Of a stretch of DNA of 64,000 nucleotides, positions 31,191-46,100 are shown piece after piece. A model generated the notes under the pieces. It was given only the letters and a program-made list of their open reading frames with translations, was not told the DNA's origin and ran no database searches. The position numbers and the translations under genes were made by a program. Each line of letters starts with the position of its first letter. The first letter of the stretch is position 1. The stretch spans positions 62,001 through 126,000 of the forward strand of contig VKHL01000059.1 in NCBI GenBank assembly GCA_015146655.1, read 5' to 3'. This stretch comes from Ochromonas danica. Lineage: Eukaryota > Sar > Chrysophyceae > Chromulinales > Chromulinaceae.

Positions 31191-34100
31191 TCATGCAAGT
31201 GCTTTGGCCAGAGTGGATAACATTGAAGAAGATCGGGCTGGTAAACCAATCTCATAGTCTCCACTTCGACTAATAGAACATTTCTCTTTCAAACGTTGCA
31301 TATGATGGCGTAACCAAATGTGTCCTGGGATGATTGTGTTATCTGGATCAACAAATACAGCATCACCTTCTGCAGCCAATTTCAACCAACTATCCTTTTC
31401 CCCTTGTCTATTATTAGTGGGTGAATATACACAACCACTACCACCACCGTCAGCACGACGTGTCAAGGATAGATACTCTGTCAATATTAATAGTGAAGGA
31501 GAATCCTCCGGATAGAAACCTTCTATGGTCTTGGCAGAGCGGATAATTGCTTTCTTGCCGAAAGCAGGTCCACTAGTTGGTTGTAAATATCGACTTAGTT
31601 TCAAGTCTCGAAGGAACGCACAGAGCAGACTTGGAATCTTAAAACTAGCCGGTAGTCCAGACTTCTTCTGGTTGGAAGATAGATGCTTTGCTATCTCCAT
31701 GCGCAAGAAATTAATGATAAGCAATAGTACAACTGCCCAATGAGGTCGACAGATTACAAAGCTATCCAACTCATTGACTTTGGCAAACAAAAACCAAAAC
31801 TGTCGATATACCTCTAATGGCAAGACATTAGTGTCAGACTGAGTACAGACAGACATTGGCTTCCAAATTTTGCTGATGGAGTCATCAACCAGGAGAATAG
31901 AACGAATACAGGGTTCATCAAGACAGTAAATCATCTCACAAAGTGCTAACACCATTCTCTCCACCAATTGATTACAAAGACCATCGACATGCAACCGCTG
32001 TGCATCTACAACATCTTCTATATACTGATAAGAGAGTCTTGGTAACTTTTGAGGAGATGTTTCTGATTTGATTGGAGAAATCCATGTTTTGGGGGAAGCA
32101 AACAAAGCAGATCGATCAGGTCGAGTAGGACTACCAATAACAAAAGCAGAGTCTGCAGTCAGATTAGCTTCTATCTCAGATGCAAGGAAAAGCGGTGGAT
32201 ACGAGAGTGATGAAGCCTCGATAGCTTTCTTCTGGTTCGGTGCAACAGAGAAAGCATATCTCCTCTCTGAGTAATCAACTAGAAGACGTTCAATTATTGG
32301 GAAACTGTTCAACAATATTTGATCCATTTCCTCGTTACCATTCCCAGAAGAAGCATGATCTGCTTGCTTAGGTGACATGGAAGCAAAACTATCCGTCAGT
32401 GTGCTATGCGTTGCATTATCATCATTCTCACTATTTGAATCATTCCAGTTAGTCAACATTTCCACCTCTTGACATATAGCTGGAGTAATTCCTTTCTTGG
32501 CAGATAAGATCATATTCTTAATCGTTTGCATAAACAAGAGAATCCGCTCTTGTCGTAATGATTGCACAGGATAGTATAACGCCTTATCTAAGTATTGGTA
32601 CATTCTTTGGATTCTCTGAGTCTCAGCTTCTCTTGATGTGATTTGATTCGTACGACGGAATGCCTTCGGAAGCAGTACTTCATCCATTGTTGCATCATCA
32701 ATTTCTTTGAATTGTTGCAGATAATCCACAACATTAAACAAAACACTCTCTCCTTGAGCTTCTCGTAGAAATGTTCTGATAGTAATTAACTCATTATGCA
32801 CTATATCATATGTTTGACTGTGGATAAGATCATCTAAGCACCCGCCAAGATCATCATCACTCGTCTTGGCCAACACAAATTTCTTCATGACATGCGCAAT
32901 GCGTTGAGTCGTACGATTGGGAGGTCCACTAAGATAATCCAGCAAAGCTGAGCGCAAAGCATGAACCAATCTCGCGGACTGCAGACAATTAGCGAATTCT
33001 CTTGACCAATACAAAGCAATTCCTTTACGAGAAGCAAGTTTTCTAATCTTATCGATAACTCTGAGAGTATTTCCTAACAAACGGCAGTAAAGATCCGAAA
33101 TGGTTAGATTGCCTATGGCATCAAAAGCTGACATGCCTTTGTTCACATAGTATAGTAAGTCTTGTCGTAAATAGACTTCCAACACAAAGTTTCGTAATGC
33201 ACTGAGAGCAGTGAGAACTGATTGATGACCATAGAAAGTATAGAGAGAATGATGATCATCTTTGCTGTTTGACATAACAGTAGATTTATGATGATTGATC
33301 AGGTCCCAGTCGAACTGACATAGAACCTCCAATACTGATCTTCCCTGTTCTTGGTCAGTTTGATCTTCGGTCATGCTGATTTTGTTGTCAGAAGAGGATA
33401 TAGGAAAGGTCTCTCTTAACAGACTATCTAGCTTGCCATATGTTTCTTTTGATAGCTGCACCAATTTCCAGTCACCAGGAAGCCAATCCTGACGCCCAAC
33501 AGCTTGTAACAAATCTCTCCAAAGATCCAATGACTGTCGAAGTGAGCAAAGGAATCTTGTTTCTATCCCGTCCTCCTCAATTAATTGTATTCCCACAAGA
33601 TCCACTTCGTGATAGATTTCAGCCATCAAATCATCTACACGAGCTAATGCTCTTCCAAGATTTTCTCCGAACAATCTGAAAAACTCCTGCTCATTGCTAA
33701 TATCCACATCGCTAACCATAATACCATCCCAATCTTTATCCACCACCTTTCCATTCAAAAAATCCATCAGAGTTGCGAATTTACCAAAGCCAACGGGTAG
33801 AGGAAAATCAATCACAAAATTGTTGAAAGCACTAATCAACTGACATTCGCAAGTGGTCCATGCTAGTAAATAGCTCAGTTCTGCTTGTACTTGATCATAA
33901 ATGGTGCACGCTGAGTGATGGGAAGCATAGAGTTCCCAACGAATAGCCTCCAAAAGGTCATGAATCTCTTTCCCTTGTCGATGATGATTACCCTGTTTAT
34001 TCCATTTCAAGACAAGGCGACGTGCATAGACCAGGTTTTCGCTCCAACTCACAGCACTGGCCAAGCCAATAGAAAGGCCACCAGCCTGGTGAAGGAATGG

Positions 34101-37100
34101 TTTTATTCGGTCTATAGCTTCTTCAAGATGTTGCAATTGCAAATGTTCATGAGGGCTGAATGCATAGACAGGAAGACAGAAATGGCAAGAAGATTGAATA
34201 GCTTGTAACAGTGAAGAATGGTTTTCAATAGTTTCTTGTGCTACTTGTCGATATGCTTCTATCTCTTGACGACCATAGTCGCGATAGATTTTGTTGCCTT
34301 CTACCAATTGTTTTGCCGTATCTAACCATGTTTTCAACTCTTCCATGGCCGTTAACTCTGACAGTAGTGTATTATCATCAGAGACAGCATTTGCACAATT
34401 AAAGCGATTCAGTAGTAATCTATACTGCAAAATAGTCTGCAATGTCAACAGCACATTACTCAAAGCAGGGGAAGGATAGATAAAATTATATCTCTCTGCA
34501 ATATCAATAGCTGTTTGTAAATATTCTACAAGGTAGATATCACCTTTCAAGACAATTTTCGCAAGAGTGTGGATAATAGTTGATTCATCATCTTTGCCAC
34601 TGTTTGTCGTGATCAAACTAGACAACCTGCACAATTGCAACTCCGAAAGATGTTGTAGATTGGCATCAATTCGATGAATAGCATCCAAAGAGGACAATAT
34701 TGGCATCTGTTGGTGTCGGTGTTGATTACCATGTTTTGTATGTTCATGCTGTACATCTCCGATATTTTCCTTGGAGATAATATTTGCTTTCAGATAGCGC
34801 GCCAAAGCTAATGGAGGGTAGTCTAATGCTAGAATCATCTGAAACATCGTCTCTCGGTATTGTAAGATGCTCTCAATGGTCTCAATCTCTTGTTTGACCA
34901 CAACGATAGCATCCACTAAATCACTAACCCAATAATATTGAGAAGGTTTCAATTTGAGACTGTTGAAATCAGTATCTCCTGGAGGAGCATGTTCGGATGA
35001 GTTCATTGAATAAACCAAAGTATTTGTGCGATTCCTTCCCCCGATATCTGAGGACATGCTGCTTCTTCGTTGTTCATTCGGATTCATCAACAGACCAAGT
35101 GAGACAAAGAGTTCGTGTAGTTTGCGCTCTTCAAATTTTCGAAAGGCTTCAATGGATGCTAAGATATTGCCACGACCACTGACATCCGCATCATCTGTTT
35201 CTAGGTTCATATCAATGGGAGGTAGTAGAGGAAGCTGCTCCTGACCATCAGCAAGTACTATATCCGTACCAGCGAAGACGAGGAATGTGTGTCGCAAATG
35301 AATAACTCGCTTAGCTAACTCTATCACAGAAAGAATGGAAGAATCTTGAAATCCACCACTTTGCAATGCTGCAACAACTTCCATGATATGAGAATATAAG
35401 ACATTCTTGATCTTTATATCATGAACCGCTCCATCTTGTACTCGAATATTACCTTTTGTTAATGACTCAGCTACTGTTTCTAAACAACGCTGATAACACA
35501 AGCCTTCTCTGACAGCATTTACTTCTTCCAAGGCGACAGGTGGTAGATTCATAGGTCGCTGGACTAACTGAACAACAGCTTCCCAACGATTGTTGACAAT
35601 TGCTTCACGAAGCTCCAATATTACTTTGGCTGCGTTAAGAAAATAAACAGTGGAATCTGACTTGACGCTAACACGACTGGCCACAGCGACAGCTCGTTTT
35701 AGAGCATAAATGCTATTTTGCACCACACCAACAAAGAATTGCGACGATGTATTGTTTGGATTGTGTTGTCCGTTAACAGCACTTGAGGAATCCCCAACTG
35801 AGCCACCTTGCTCATTCGCCGCGTCAACAAGATAAAGGCTCTCGAATTGTGCCATCATATCAGCAATTCCTTGGCTGACTCGGCGGCTGTGGAAGATACT
35901 ATTGCGGACTGGCTCTCCATTCAAGTCTGAATGCTGACCGAAGCTGACCGTCGATCGTCGTCGTCTTACCAATCCAGTGTTTTGATTGTTATTAGCGCTA
36001 ATAAAGCTCCTTCTTCCTGATCCAAGAATCGGTGTTTGTACCATTGAAGGAGAATGTGATGTTGGAGTTAGCTCCTCTCGATACTTTGCCATGACCATAT
36101 CCATGGCAGCAGAATCTGTCGCCCCAACAGCTGCGCCTTCATCACTGCTGACACTTTTCATCTTGGCAATAGCAATGACATCTAAATACCTTCCGGTCTT
36201 CAATCCATAAGCAATCAACTTCCCTGCATCATAATTTTCCATCTCAACTCGCAATCGTTTTATTTCCTCCTTAACCAATTCGTTATCTTTCAAAATATGT
36301 TCATGAGTGATGGCAATTTTCATCGCTTGAGAAAGATCGCCTTCTTTCAAAGCTTTGCGAAGCTCAATAACAGTATGTGCTAACTTCATGAATGATTGGT
36401 TCTCATCTGTTCCCATAATTTCCAAGGAAGGCAAGGCTGCATCATAAGCTGTAATCATAGCTCTCAGATCAATTTTATCATAAGGAATCATGCCAATCGG
36501 ATAGTCTAAATACTTCTGACCATGAACGATCTCATATCTAATTTTCTCCAAAAGTACAGGGAAATCCAAAACATTAGACATCTTCGAGATTTCAAAGATC
36601 AATAATCCAACATAGCTTGTCAACCCTTTCTTATGATCACGTTTCTTAACTTTAGCTACCTGGTCGATAATCATTTGTGGGGATTTGTTAGGTTCATCAC
36701 GCACAAATCGTCTCAATTGCAAGCCCAGATATAATGCTTCAATCAAACGATCAAATTCAGCACTTGGGAATTGCAAGACGGCATTCTTTGAAAATTCTAG
36801 CAATGACTCGATCTTATAGATGCGTTCATGCAAATCAACTGATTCTAGAATACTCCCATCCAAGACAACACTGGCTCGCCTCGTGAGCAACTCTTCTTTT
36901 CGCATTTCCTCCGAGAATTCACATAAAACAATATTAAAGAGGGCATCATATTTTAACAATTTTAATTCCTCCCACACTTTAGCAGTAATTGGTTCCAGAT
37001 AGTCATCATCCAGCTCAGAAACTGGACGCAATACTGCTTTTTTCATCTTGGGCATTCCAGGAAATGGCATAAGGAGACTTGCTGAGGTTGTTCTGCTTTG

Positions 37101-40100
37101 ACTACTGATCTTTTGTTGTTGTATGTATTGGGTACGACTTTGGAAAACCAAGGCATTGTGATCTTCCGCTAAACTGACAATCTCATTCAGTTGGATGAAA
37201 TCATTGTTCAAGCGACACTTTCTGGCATCTAGCAAGAGTTTTGCATCTCTCAGCAGACCTTTGCATTGACTATGTGTAGCAATGAAGTTAAAGAAGCTTG
37301 CATAAATTAGCGCTTCTTCTAGCAAACCAATATCAATACTATTATCCTCCACAGATCCTGGTGTGCCTTTATACCCAGCAGAATGGATACCGATGAAGAC
37401 TTTCGCAATAATCTGTCTGAATAAAACCTCGTTCCGAGCAAGTTTGAGTTCATCTAAGATGATACAACTAATCGAATCAGCAGTTGAAGCATCAACCGGT
37501 TCGCTAGCATTAATCTCATTAGTTGCATCAACTGGTAAATTCTCATTATTTTCAAGACTAAGGAGATGCTCATCTGTGTAAGAATCTCCAATCTTATCCT
37601 CATCATTATCTGTTGTTTCTCCAGTTTCTGACATTGCCCCAACATCTTCAAGATAGCTTTCATCATGATCTTCCTCCTCTTCCTGCTGTGATATCTCTCC
37701 ATCATGGCTACTATCCTCTTCCATGCTTTCACTAATAGGCTCCACTTTTAACGAAGTGATTGTATTTTGATTTTGTATTTTCTTTGTCTTATGATCATAA
37801 ATGTTTCTGACAATATTATCAAAGTCCTCCAGAATATTCTCAACATATTCATTATCTTTGAAAGGCGATGTGATAAACTTCATCATCCATTCTGAACTGG
37901 TGAATTGATTAGATTGATCATCAACACTAACGAGAGAGTTAGAGACTTCCTCGTTGATTTCTCTTCCTGTATTGGGTGCTCGGTCGAGATAGTCTTGATA
38001 GGCACTGGGACCCATCTCAAGTATATCTAACGAGGTCAAAGCATTCACAGCGCTTGCTTCTTTCTGTTTATCTTCTTTCACATTAAAGTGAATCCATCGA
38101 TTGAGTAATTGCGCTTTCCTAATTCGATAAATGAGTTCAGCTGATCTCCGCAAGATTGAAATGTGCCCATGACTGATACCCACAGTGTCATGCAAGGCAA
38201 AAGCCTCTTCCAATGGAATTAAACTGAGCTCATCATGAGAAAGATGACCAAAGTCGCCCAATATACGACTGGAGGTCAATGCCACTTCAAATGCGTTCGT
38301 AACAATAGCATATGCAGCATGAACATTAGCTAATTGCACTTCTTCCAGACATGCCTCAGCTAATTTAATGGAATTGCTCTTCAAATTCTCCAATATAAAC
38401 GAAGTGAGATCATACAAGGTTTGATAATTTTCTTCCTTGAATAATGTTCGAATATTGAGAATAGATTCACAACTATTTTCCAGCATCTTCACCGTGTCGT
38501 CTTTCCATTCCTTACGAATGAATTTATATAACGCAAATGCTTCCTGTGGAAGAGTTCTGTCGACTAGTTCTGGGTTATAAATATAGTCAATCTTCCCTTG
38601 AATCACACCTTCAGAGAAAGCATGATTTGTCTTTTCAATTGCTTGCGTTAGGCTAGAAACACGCCAAGAATCCAGCAGTTCCTTTTGATTGGATGCCACG
38701 TCGGGAAAGTCGTTGCTTTCCTCATTGAATAGCGCCATGACGGTCTCGATAACTTCCATGAACTTTCTTTCTTGCAATTTCTTTCTAATGGATAAGATGA
38801 TTGTTGCTGTTTTGTGTAGTTGGATAGCTTTCGAACATGTTGGGATGATAGTCTCACATATCTCACATACTTGAAGCAGGTCATCTGTTTCTATTCCAGT
38901 CAAATCAAAAGGATACGTTTCTTCTGTTGGACAACCTTGAGATGAAAGAGCAAATTCTAATTGTAAGATTAATCTCTTTTGTTCTAAATCAGCTTCTGCA
39001 AGAGCAATTTCACCGCGGGTAATAGCCACAAAGATCTTTTGTTTGGACTTCTTGGAAGAGGAAGAGATATTGGAGATATTAGGACTATTCTGAGGGGAAG
39101 GGGTTTCCCCATCAACTTCTCCACTCAGATTTTCCAATTCTTTGGCTTCTTGTACAATTTCTAATCCAATCTCAATCAGCTGGATATCATTCTCTAATTG
39201 TCCTTTACGAATGGAAAAGATTGAACGTGTCATTCTGTCTAATAGCTTGCATTCATTTGACAACTCAGAAATATGACTATCAGTCAAAATTTGAGCCAAT
39301 TGACCAATCAGATCAACATTGATTACATTTGTCGTTAGTTCACCTGGTTGACCAGAAGCAGGCTTATCTTTCATGGCCAGCAAATACTGTTTATACATCA
39401 ATTCAAAGAGGAAATGACGTTTGATGAAGATGATAGTCTCCTTCATCTCACGTCGATATCGTGGCAATTCAGTCAAAGCAGCATGTCCCAAATTATGAGT
39501 GAACTTCGCTAAAACTGTATTGGCAGGGTTGTAGACATCATCGACTTGGGATGAAGGATTTAATAAGTGGAAGACAGTCTTCATGCTTACTGACCAATCT
39601 TTGGGCTGATTCTTTGATTGGTCTTCACTAATAACATGTGCTTGACTGACAAAATCATTTCTTGTCTTGCTGAACTTTCTCTGATAGTCTTCTTCCTGTA
39701 AAATGAGAATTTCTTCCATTGACAGTACTTGACTTGTCGATACACTTTCAGGAGGTGCAGGTTGACTGATTAATTGTAAGACCATATCTTGTTTGTATTT
39801 ATCTAAATAATCCAACAAATAGAGCAGTTGCTCAAAGCTATGAAGATCATGCTCTTTCTGTGCTTTACAGAATTTTAGCAAAATCTTTGCAGTTAAATAG
39901 GATTGTTTTAATGGTAGACAAGATTGGATATATCCCTTATGCATTTCAAAGAAGTCAATCAGTAAGTTGAGCAGTTCGACAGTATCTGATGAAATTGTCA
40001 ATTCCCCAGGTGACCCACCAATTCGAACCAATCGGAAGGTGTAAGATGCAAGATATTCCAATTGGACTACTTTAATCTCTTCTCTGATTTTGTTAATTTC

Positions 40101-43100
40101 TCTTTGTAGATGTTGTTTTAAATAGGTTTCAATGCATTGCGATCTTTGAATGACATTCGTGAAATTAACTAAACAAGCATAGACTGACTCTTGGTGGTTA
40201 ACATATGACAAAGGTTGATCATCTTGCTTATTGACATGAGGATAAGAGAAATGAATATCGTCACCAAGATGTCGAGCAATGGTAAGGATTGGATTGTTAT
40301 CTGTCAGATCACTCAGATTGATAAACCTTCCCTTTTTGATTGCAAAGAGAAGATCAATTAGTCTCTGTGCTATCTCACTCAATTCCTCGAAGATCTTAAA
40401 CTTGGGTAATGGCGTTCCACTACCATCTACCACACTTCTCATAAATCGTTCAAGATGACCGCCTAAATTCTTACAAACATCAAGTGCATTTTCATGGAGA
40501 CTCCAAGTAGGATGAGACGGTAATATACACAAAAGAAGATAATACTCCAAAGCACGCTGTGCGTTGATAATATTAATATGAATATGGAAATAATCAACAT
40601 CTCTAGTATAGATATTAAATCCTTCGATAGGTTCGATTGACTTGGTGAGATTCAATGCTTGATGCCATCTCTTCTGCGTGATCAGATCACGAAAAGTGAT
40701 CAGCTTGATAACATAATCTTTTAACTTATTGCCTTTCATTGTCAGGAAGGATAGATTGGTAATGATCTCAGTTAGTTTCTGTGCGAAATAATGATAACTT
40801 GATGCTTCATCGCCAGTGTCAGAATTGGGCGCGACTAACAATGGGATGGCATCTATTCGCTTCACTTTGAATTGAATCCTTCCATCTTCATCTTCAAATA
40901 AAATGATATTCTCACTCTTTGAAATACGACATAGCAAGCGAATGCGTACATGCTCAATACAACAACTTCGTAAAATGGCGAGTGTAGATTCTAAGATGAG
41001 AGGTGGGAAGGCATGCTTCTGAAAACCTGCTTTACGCTCTAGATGATACTTAAAATCAGAATAGACTTTTATGAAATAATAGACTGCGGGAAGTATTCTA
41101 TCGAAAGAAGTGGTGCCTGGATGAAGTGTAACCTCATTCCCACTGCTACCACCTGTATTACACACAGAAGCAGCAGATTTCAATAACTTCATCATTGCTG
41201 TTGCAATTAGATTTAAACCATGGCACCAATTCTCATTAGGTTTTGCAAATGAGAACTTCTCTTTGGTGCCTTGATTCACAGCTAATTCTAACGCATTGTA
41301 CATTGTTGACATGGTCAGACCTTGTTTAGTCAATTGTAAGTACTCTCCATCCAAGATATGATGTAAAGCATGACTCACTGCGTTCATTGTATAATGTTGC
41401 AATAATAGTTTGCTCTCATTGATGACAAAGTCCTTTAACTGAGGATCCAGACACTTGTTCATAACTTCATAATCTACAATACTCTGCACTTGATTTGTTA
41501 AGAACTTAATTTGATCGACAATTTTGTCATCAAATGTCGTTGGCCAATTGAGGGAACTAATCTTCTCAACTGTTTGTTCAGCTGCTGTAATGCTAGCTTC
41601 AACAAATGACTGAATCTCAACAGAATTTAAGCTAGCAATAGATCGTGATCGTTCACGTACAGGAGTGTTTCCCTTAACTTGCATACCAGACACCAGTATA
41701 CGTATCTTCATCGCCACTTCACACAATTCGATTAATTGTGTGGTAAACTTTGATTTGATTCGCAAGGCTGTAGCTAGCATTATGACACGATTCAAAGGCC
41801 TGGGGTCCACCTCATGAGCTAAGATGGCACCTCTCGCACCTCGTATCGCGCCAGTTAATAATGCTTCTTTAGCTTGAATTTGCCAATAAGCATCACACGC
41901 TTCGGCTGTCAATAACTTGAACTCCATTTCGGCTATTTGCATCACCTTGCGATCCTTGGCATCGAATAAGGTTTTCAATATGGTATCAACATTTCCTTCA
42001 TTGATCTGTAGATATTTCTTGATGACATCAATGGCTTCTAAAATGAATCGATTCTTGACGTTCTTACGAAGATGATAAATCACTTCGAGCATGTTCAACA
42101 GAGTCGTACAACTACTGACACGTACATTGACTTGATAGACACGCTCTAATGTATTCCATGCATAATCTACAGATTCATCAGAGATGATAATATTGCCTAC
42201 TTTCCCTTGTGATGGATAATTTGTCAGCGCCTTTTCTATCTCTATCGAAGAGACTTTGTCTTCTACGAGTTCTGTTTCGTAGTGCAATGCATTAGTCAAG
42301 ACAGGATGAAGTTCAAGACGATTTGCAGCACGCAACAGCTGTTGAATGGAATGATCTGCATTATCTACATGCTTGATTAAACTTGCCATATGAGGTGTTT
42401 TAGAGTTATTCAAGTCCAGTTTCCAATCGCGTTCAAATTCATCATAATTCTCCTTTACCTTTGCACGATAGAAATGCAACAGGAATATTGCCGAGTGATA
42501 GAGAATATCAAAGATGTGACCCGGTTTTATTCCAGTCTTTCTATCGTGGTTGGCATTATTACTGTTACCGCTGTGCATCTTCTGCTTATGATGGAAATTG
42601 GCGATAATGCGCGAAAGATCAGAGACTAGCATGGAATGTTTGACACTTCCACCTGTCAGCATCATTCGAGCATTGCGAAGCAAAGGCAAGACCTGCACGA
42701 GGAATTCCTGCTCCATAACACTTTCAACCACCAACTCTACCTCTACCAAGTGATAAGGCAGCTCTAGGGCGTATTTAACCTTTTTCACAGCTCGTTCAAA
42801 TCCTGGGTAATGACGCATATGATGGTCAATTGAGGCCGTCAAATCTTCAATATTTCGCATAGCTTGTTGGATTGCATTGGGTATAAATTCTTCATCATTG
42901 ACAATCAATCTCATGGCAGTGCTTGGATGAAGAAGATCATTCATTAGTTGCTGTTGTGTTGTTTGGGAGAACGATGTGGGCGATTTAAAGGATTGATGGA
43001 TGGCTAAAGCTTGTTGACGAATATCAACCAACTCTTGTGCAGCACTGGAGAATGTTTGAACCATTTTATCAATTTCACCTGATTCTGCTTCCATGACACG

Positions 43101-46100
43101 AATCTTCTTTATTGCTTGCTCCAACAAATCACTTCGTGCATCTCTAAAATGCAAAGCCAATGGAGAACCTGTAATCATGCCCGCCGAATACGCACGCCTG
43201 AAACCTTGAAGCAATAATTTACGATCCCATTCGCGACTAACTAAAGCAAATTCCTTCACCAACACTTGAGGTGGTACACCTCGGGCCGGTGTGCGAAAGA
43301 ATTTCAATGCTTGCTGATATTCCATTAAACAGCGTTTGACTGTGACGATTGTGCGATCAAGTGACGATTTCCGCCCAGCTGACTCGCTTAGTTCCCATTC
43401 ATTGGCAGCCAAAGCTTTGCGTAAATTAATAGAGAGCTCCAGGTAGAAGAACAAACGATCCAATCGATCAGACCGTGTTTTCAACTTCCTGGCACTATCC
43501 AAACGTTCTATAATATGTTCATACTGTAGTCTGGATAAACTAAACTTTCCACTCTCAAAATAAGGACCACCGAACGAGACAGCTTTTGAAAGCTCCACAA
43601 AGGCTGTGAGGTCATACAAACGATTTAAAATCAATCGTAACTCCTCGCAAGCATAACCTTCCTCAGCATTTTCTATGACACGTTCCACATCCGCAATATT
43701 TAAAACCTCGTGAAGGCGATCCTCTTCTTCATCCTTCTCATCTGCAGCACCAGTAGAGATAACATAGGTTGTATACGTTTTCACAATGACTTCCCTAATT
43801 TTGACTAATTCACGTGCAGTTTCAAACCAATTCTTCGTCCTTTTGGACCATGAAAACATGTGATGCTCAGCAAATGCCAAAGCAGACTTCAAGATATCTA
43901 ACCGAATCAAACGATGATTTAAATGGTCAACTGAACCATGGCATTTCCCCATACCAGCACCAATCAGTAAACAAATTTGACAACGTCGATCTGAGGAAAG
44001 TTGCTGGATAGTTTCAATTTCCACTTTGCAGATGGTTGGTATAGAGATAGTGGTTAGCCATGACAAGATCTCCAGTACTGATAAGCTCAGCAATTCCATG
44101 GAACGTATTCGGTCTTCCACTTGATGTAGAGGGAACTGTGCTTCTTGTAAGTTTGCCACCAATCGATCGAGTGACTTAAGATCTTTGATTCCTTTCGTTT
44201 TGCTTTCCTTACCCTCAATTTGTAACAACTGGGCAGGTAGTTCATCAGTTGGGACATTTCCACAGAATAACAATTCCAACGGTTCCCATAGTCCATCTCT
44301 AACAACACATCTCAAGCAAAACAAAGCCTTCGCAAACAGAAACGTTTTAAATGTTTTTGCAGATAATCTCTTCACTTCCGAAGCGGCAATAATCGCGCCG
44401 AGCAGTTGGCATGCATTGCTCACTGGCAAGGGCTTCTCTTGAATCACGAGTACCTCCAACAAGGATTGATGAACATTGTAATCTTCAAATCTATCTCTCA
44501 AGGCTTGGAATTCAGCCCTGCAAACTTCATGACAATCTGAAAACTCGTCCGTCTTCTCAAAGATCTCCATGATATCTTTACCAAGTGCATCCCACTGATC
44601 ACCATAGAGATACTCTCTTAATCGAGCAATTGTTTGGCAATCATGTTGCAATAATTCCGTTTGTGCAGTACGAATCAAATTAGGTTTGTTTTCCTCCAGG
44701 CAAATCATGAATGCATCTGAGTTATACTGCACACTATCTAATGGCTCTTCCAATTGTAAAGGAATGGCACCAATCTGGAAAGCTCTAACAATAACATGTA
44801 CAGCTCGTGCATGTCTAAGCTCTGAGAGGAAAGTAGACAATTCATGCTCGATCACCATTACTGCCTTCTGAACCTCTACAGGTAACTGTTGTAAATGCTC
44901 TTTGCTATTAATTTCTTTCCACATCGAGTGGTGTTGAAGCCTCAGGATATCTGCTTCACTTTCATCAAATGCATTTGATTTAAGGTGAGTTCGAATTTGA
45001 AGTAATGCGTCTGCTATAACGAGCAATATCCTCCAATCTTTGCCTTTTACCTCAATCGACTGTGCGCCATGAAGAGCTGATTGCAATTGATCCACTTTCA
45101 TATCTTGGCCTTGCAACGAGCCTGGCTCTCCCTTCCATTGTTCATAGATAATTCCCGTGAGAACTTTGTCCATTGCCACATACATCCGCTTAAATTTGCT
45201 TGCATTAAGATAATCTGGATGTGATTTAGACACCAAACGAATGCTATTTAAAGCATCTAACAGGGTTGTCTTGTTACCCGAGGAAATGGCATTTCGCAAG
45301 AAGAGATGCTCTTTGATTGTGTCGATAAACTTCAGCAAATTGGCATCGAAATAAGTCTCGAATTCCTTTGTTTTCTCCAATTCATGAACCAAGCTTGATG
45401 AATCAATGAAGTCACGAGCATTATACATGGGAGTATCAGGAATAGCATTGAAATTGAGCAAAGAGGTGAATGTTGGCACAAGCATGGAGCTGATGGCTGC
45501 AATGTGCAGATCTCGGACCTCATCCAGGGCATTCTTGCGAATAGGAGGAGGCAAGAATAGCTGTCTTCCCTCTGCAACGTCGGTCATAGTATCTAGAACA
45601 TCCTTTTTGCCTTGTGACTGCCACCAAAGGGTAACCAAGTGCTGGATTTCAGGCCATTGTTGAGCTTTGGCTGCTGTTCGGAGATTTATGATAGCCTCAC
45701 ATGTTTGTAATAACAGATTCGCCTTCTTTGAAAGCGTGCCTAATGTAGACTTCATCTTACTACCTGTCAAAAGGACTTTTTTCAAAGGTTCAGGATCAAC
45801 TTCCACAACCACAGGGGTTACTGTCGAAGCATCAGATGATGACTTCACCGTACATCTTCCTTGAGGAAGAGCATTTTGGAAAACAGCAAGGATTTCATCA
45901 AATTGTCGAGCTGCAGCGTTGATAATTGTATTCGCATCTTTCTCAAATTCCTTGCAAAAGGAGACATCGACAACTTTTGTTGTTCGAAGTTCATTTAATG
46001 CCTCCATTGCCCCTTCCAAGAGAAGCTCATTGCGATTTTCCATGCCTTCTCGGAATTGTTTTTGTACTTTCACTTTCAATCCCAATACACGAACCTTTTC

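Noticed and set aside
41000-42000. Possibility that the 16.5 kb exon is several adjacent genes
   Set aside because: There is one uninterrupted frame with continuing tail-type repeats and no internal promoter or stop; splitting it would need internal starts not supported by the sequence, though RNA data are needed for proof.
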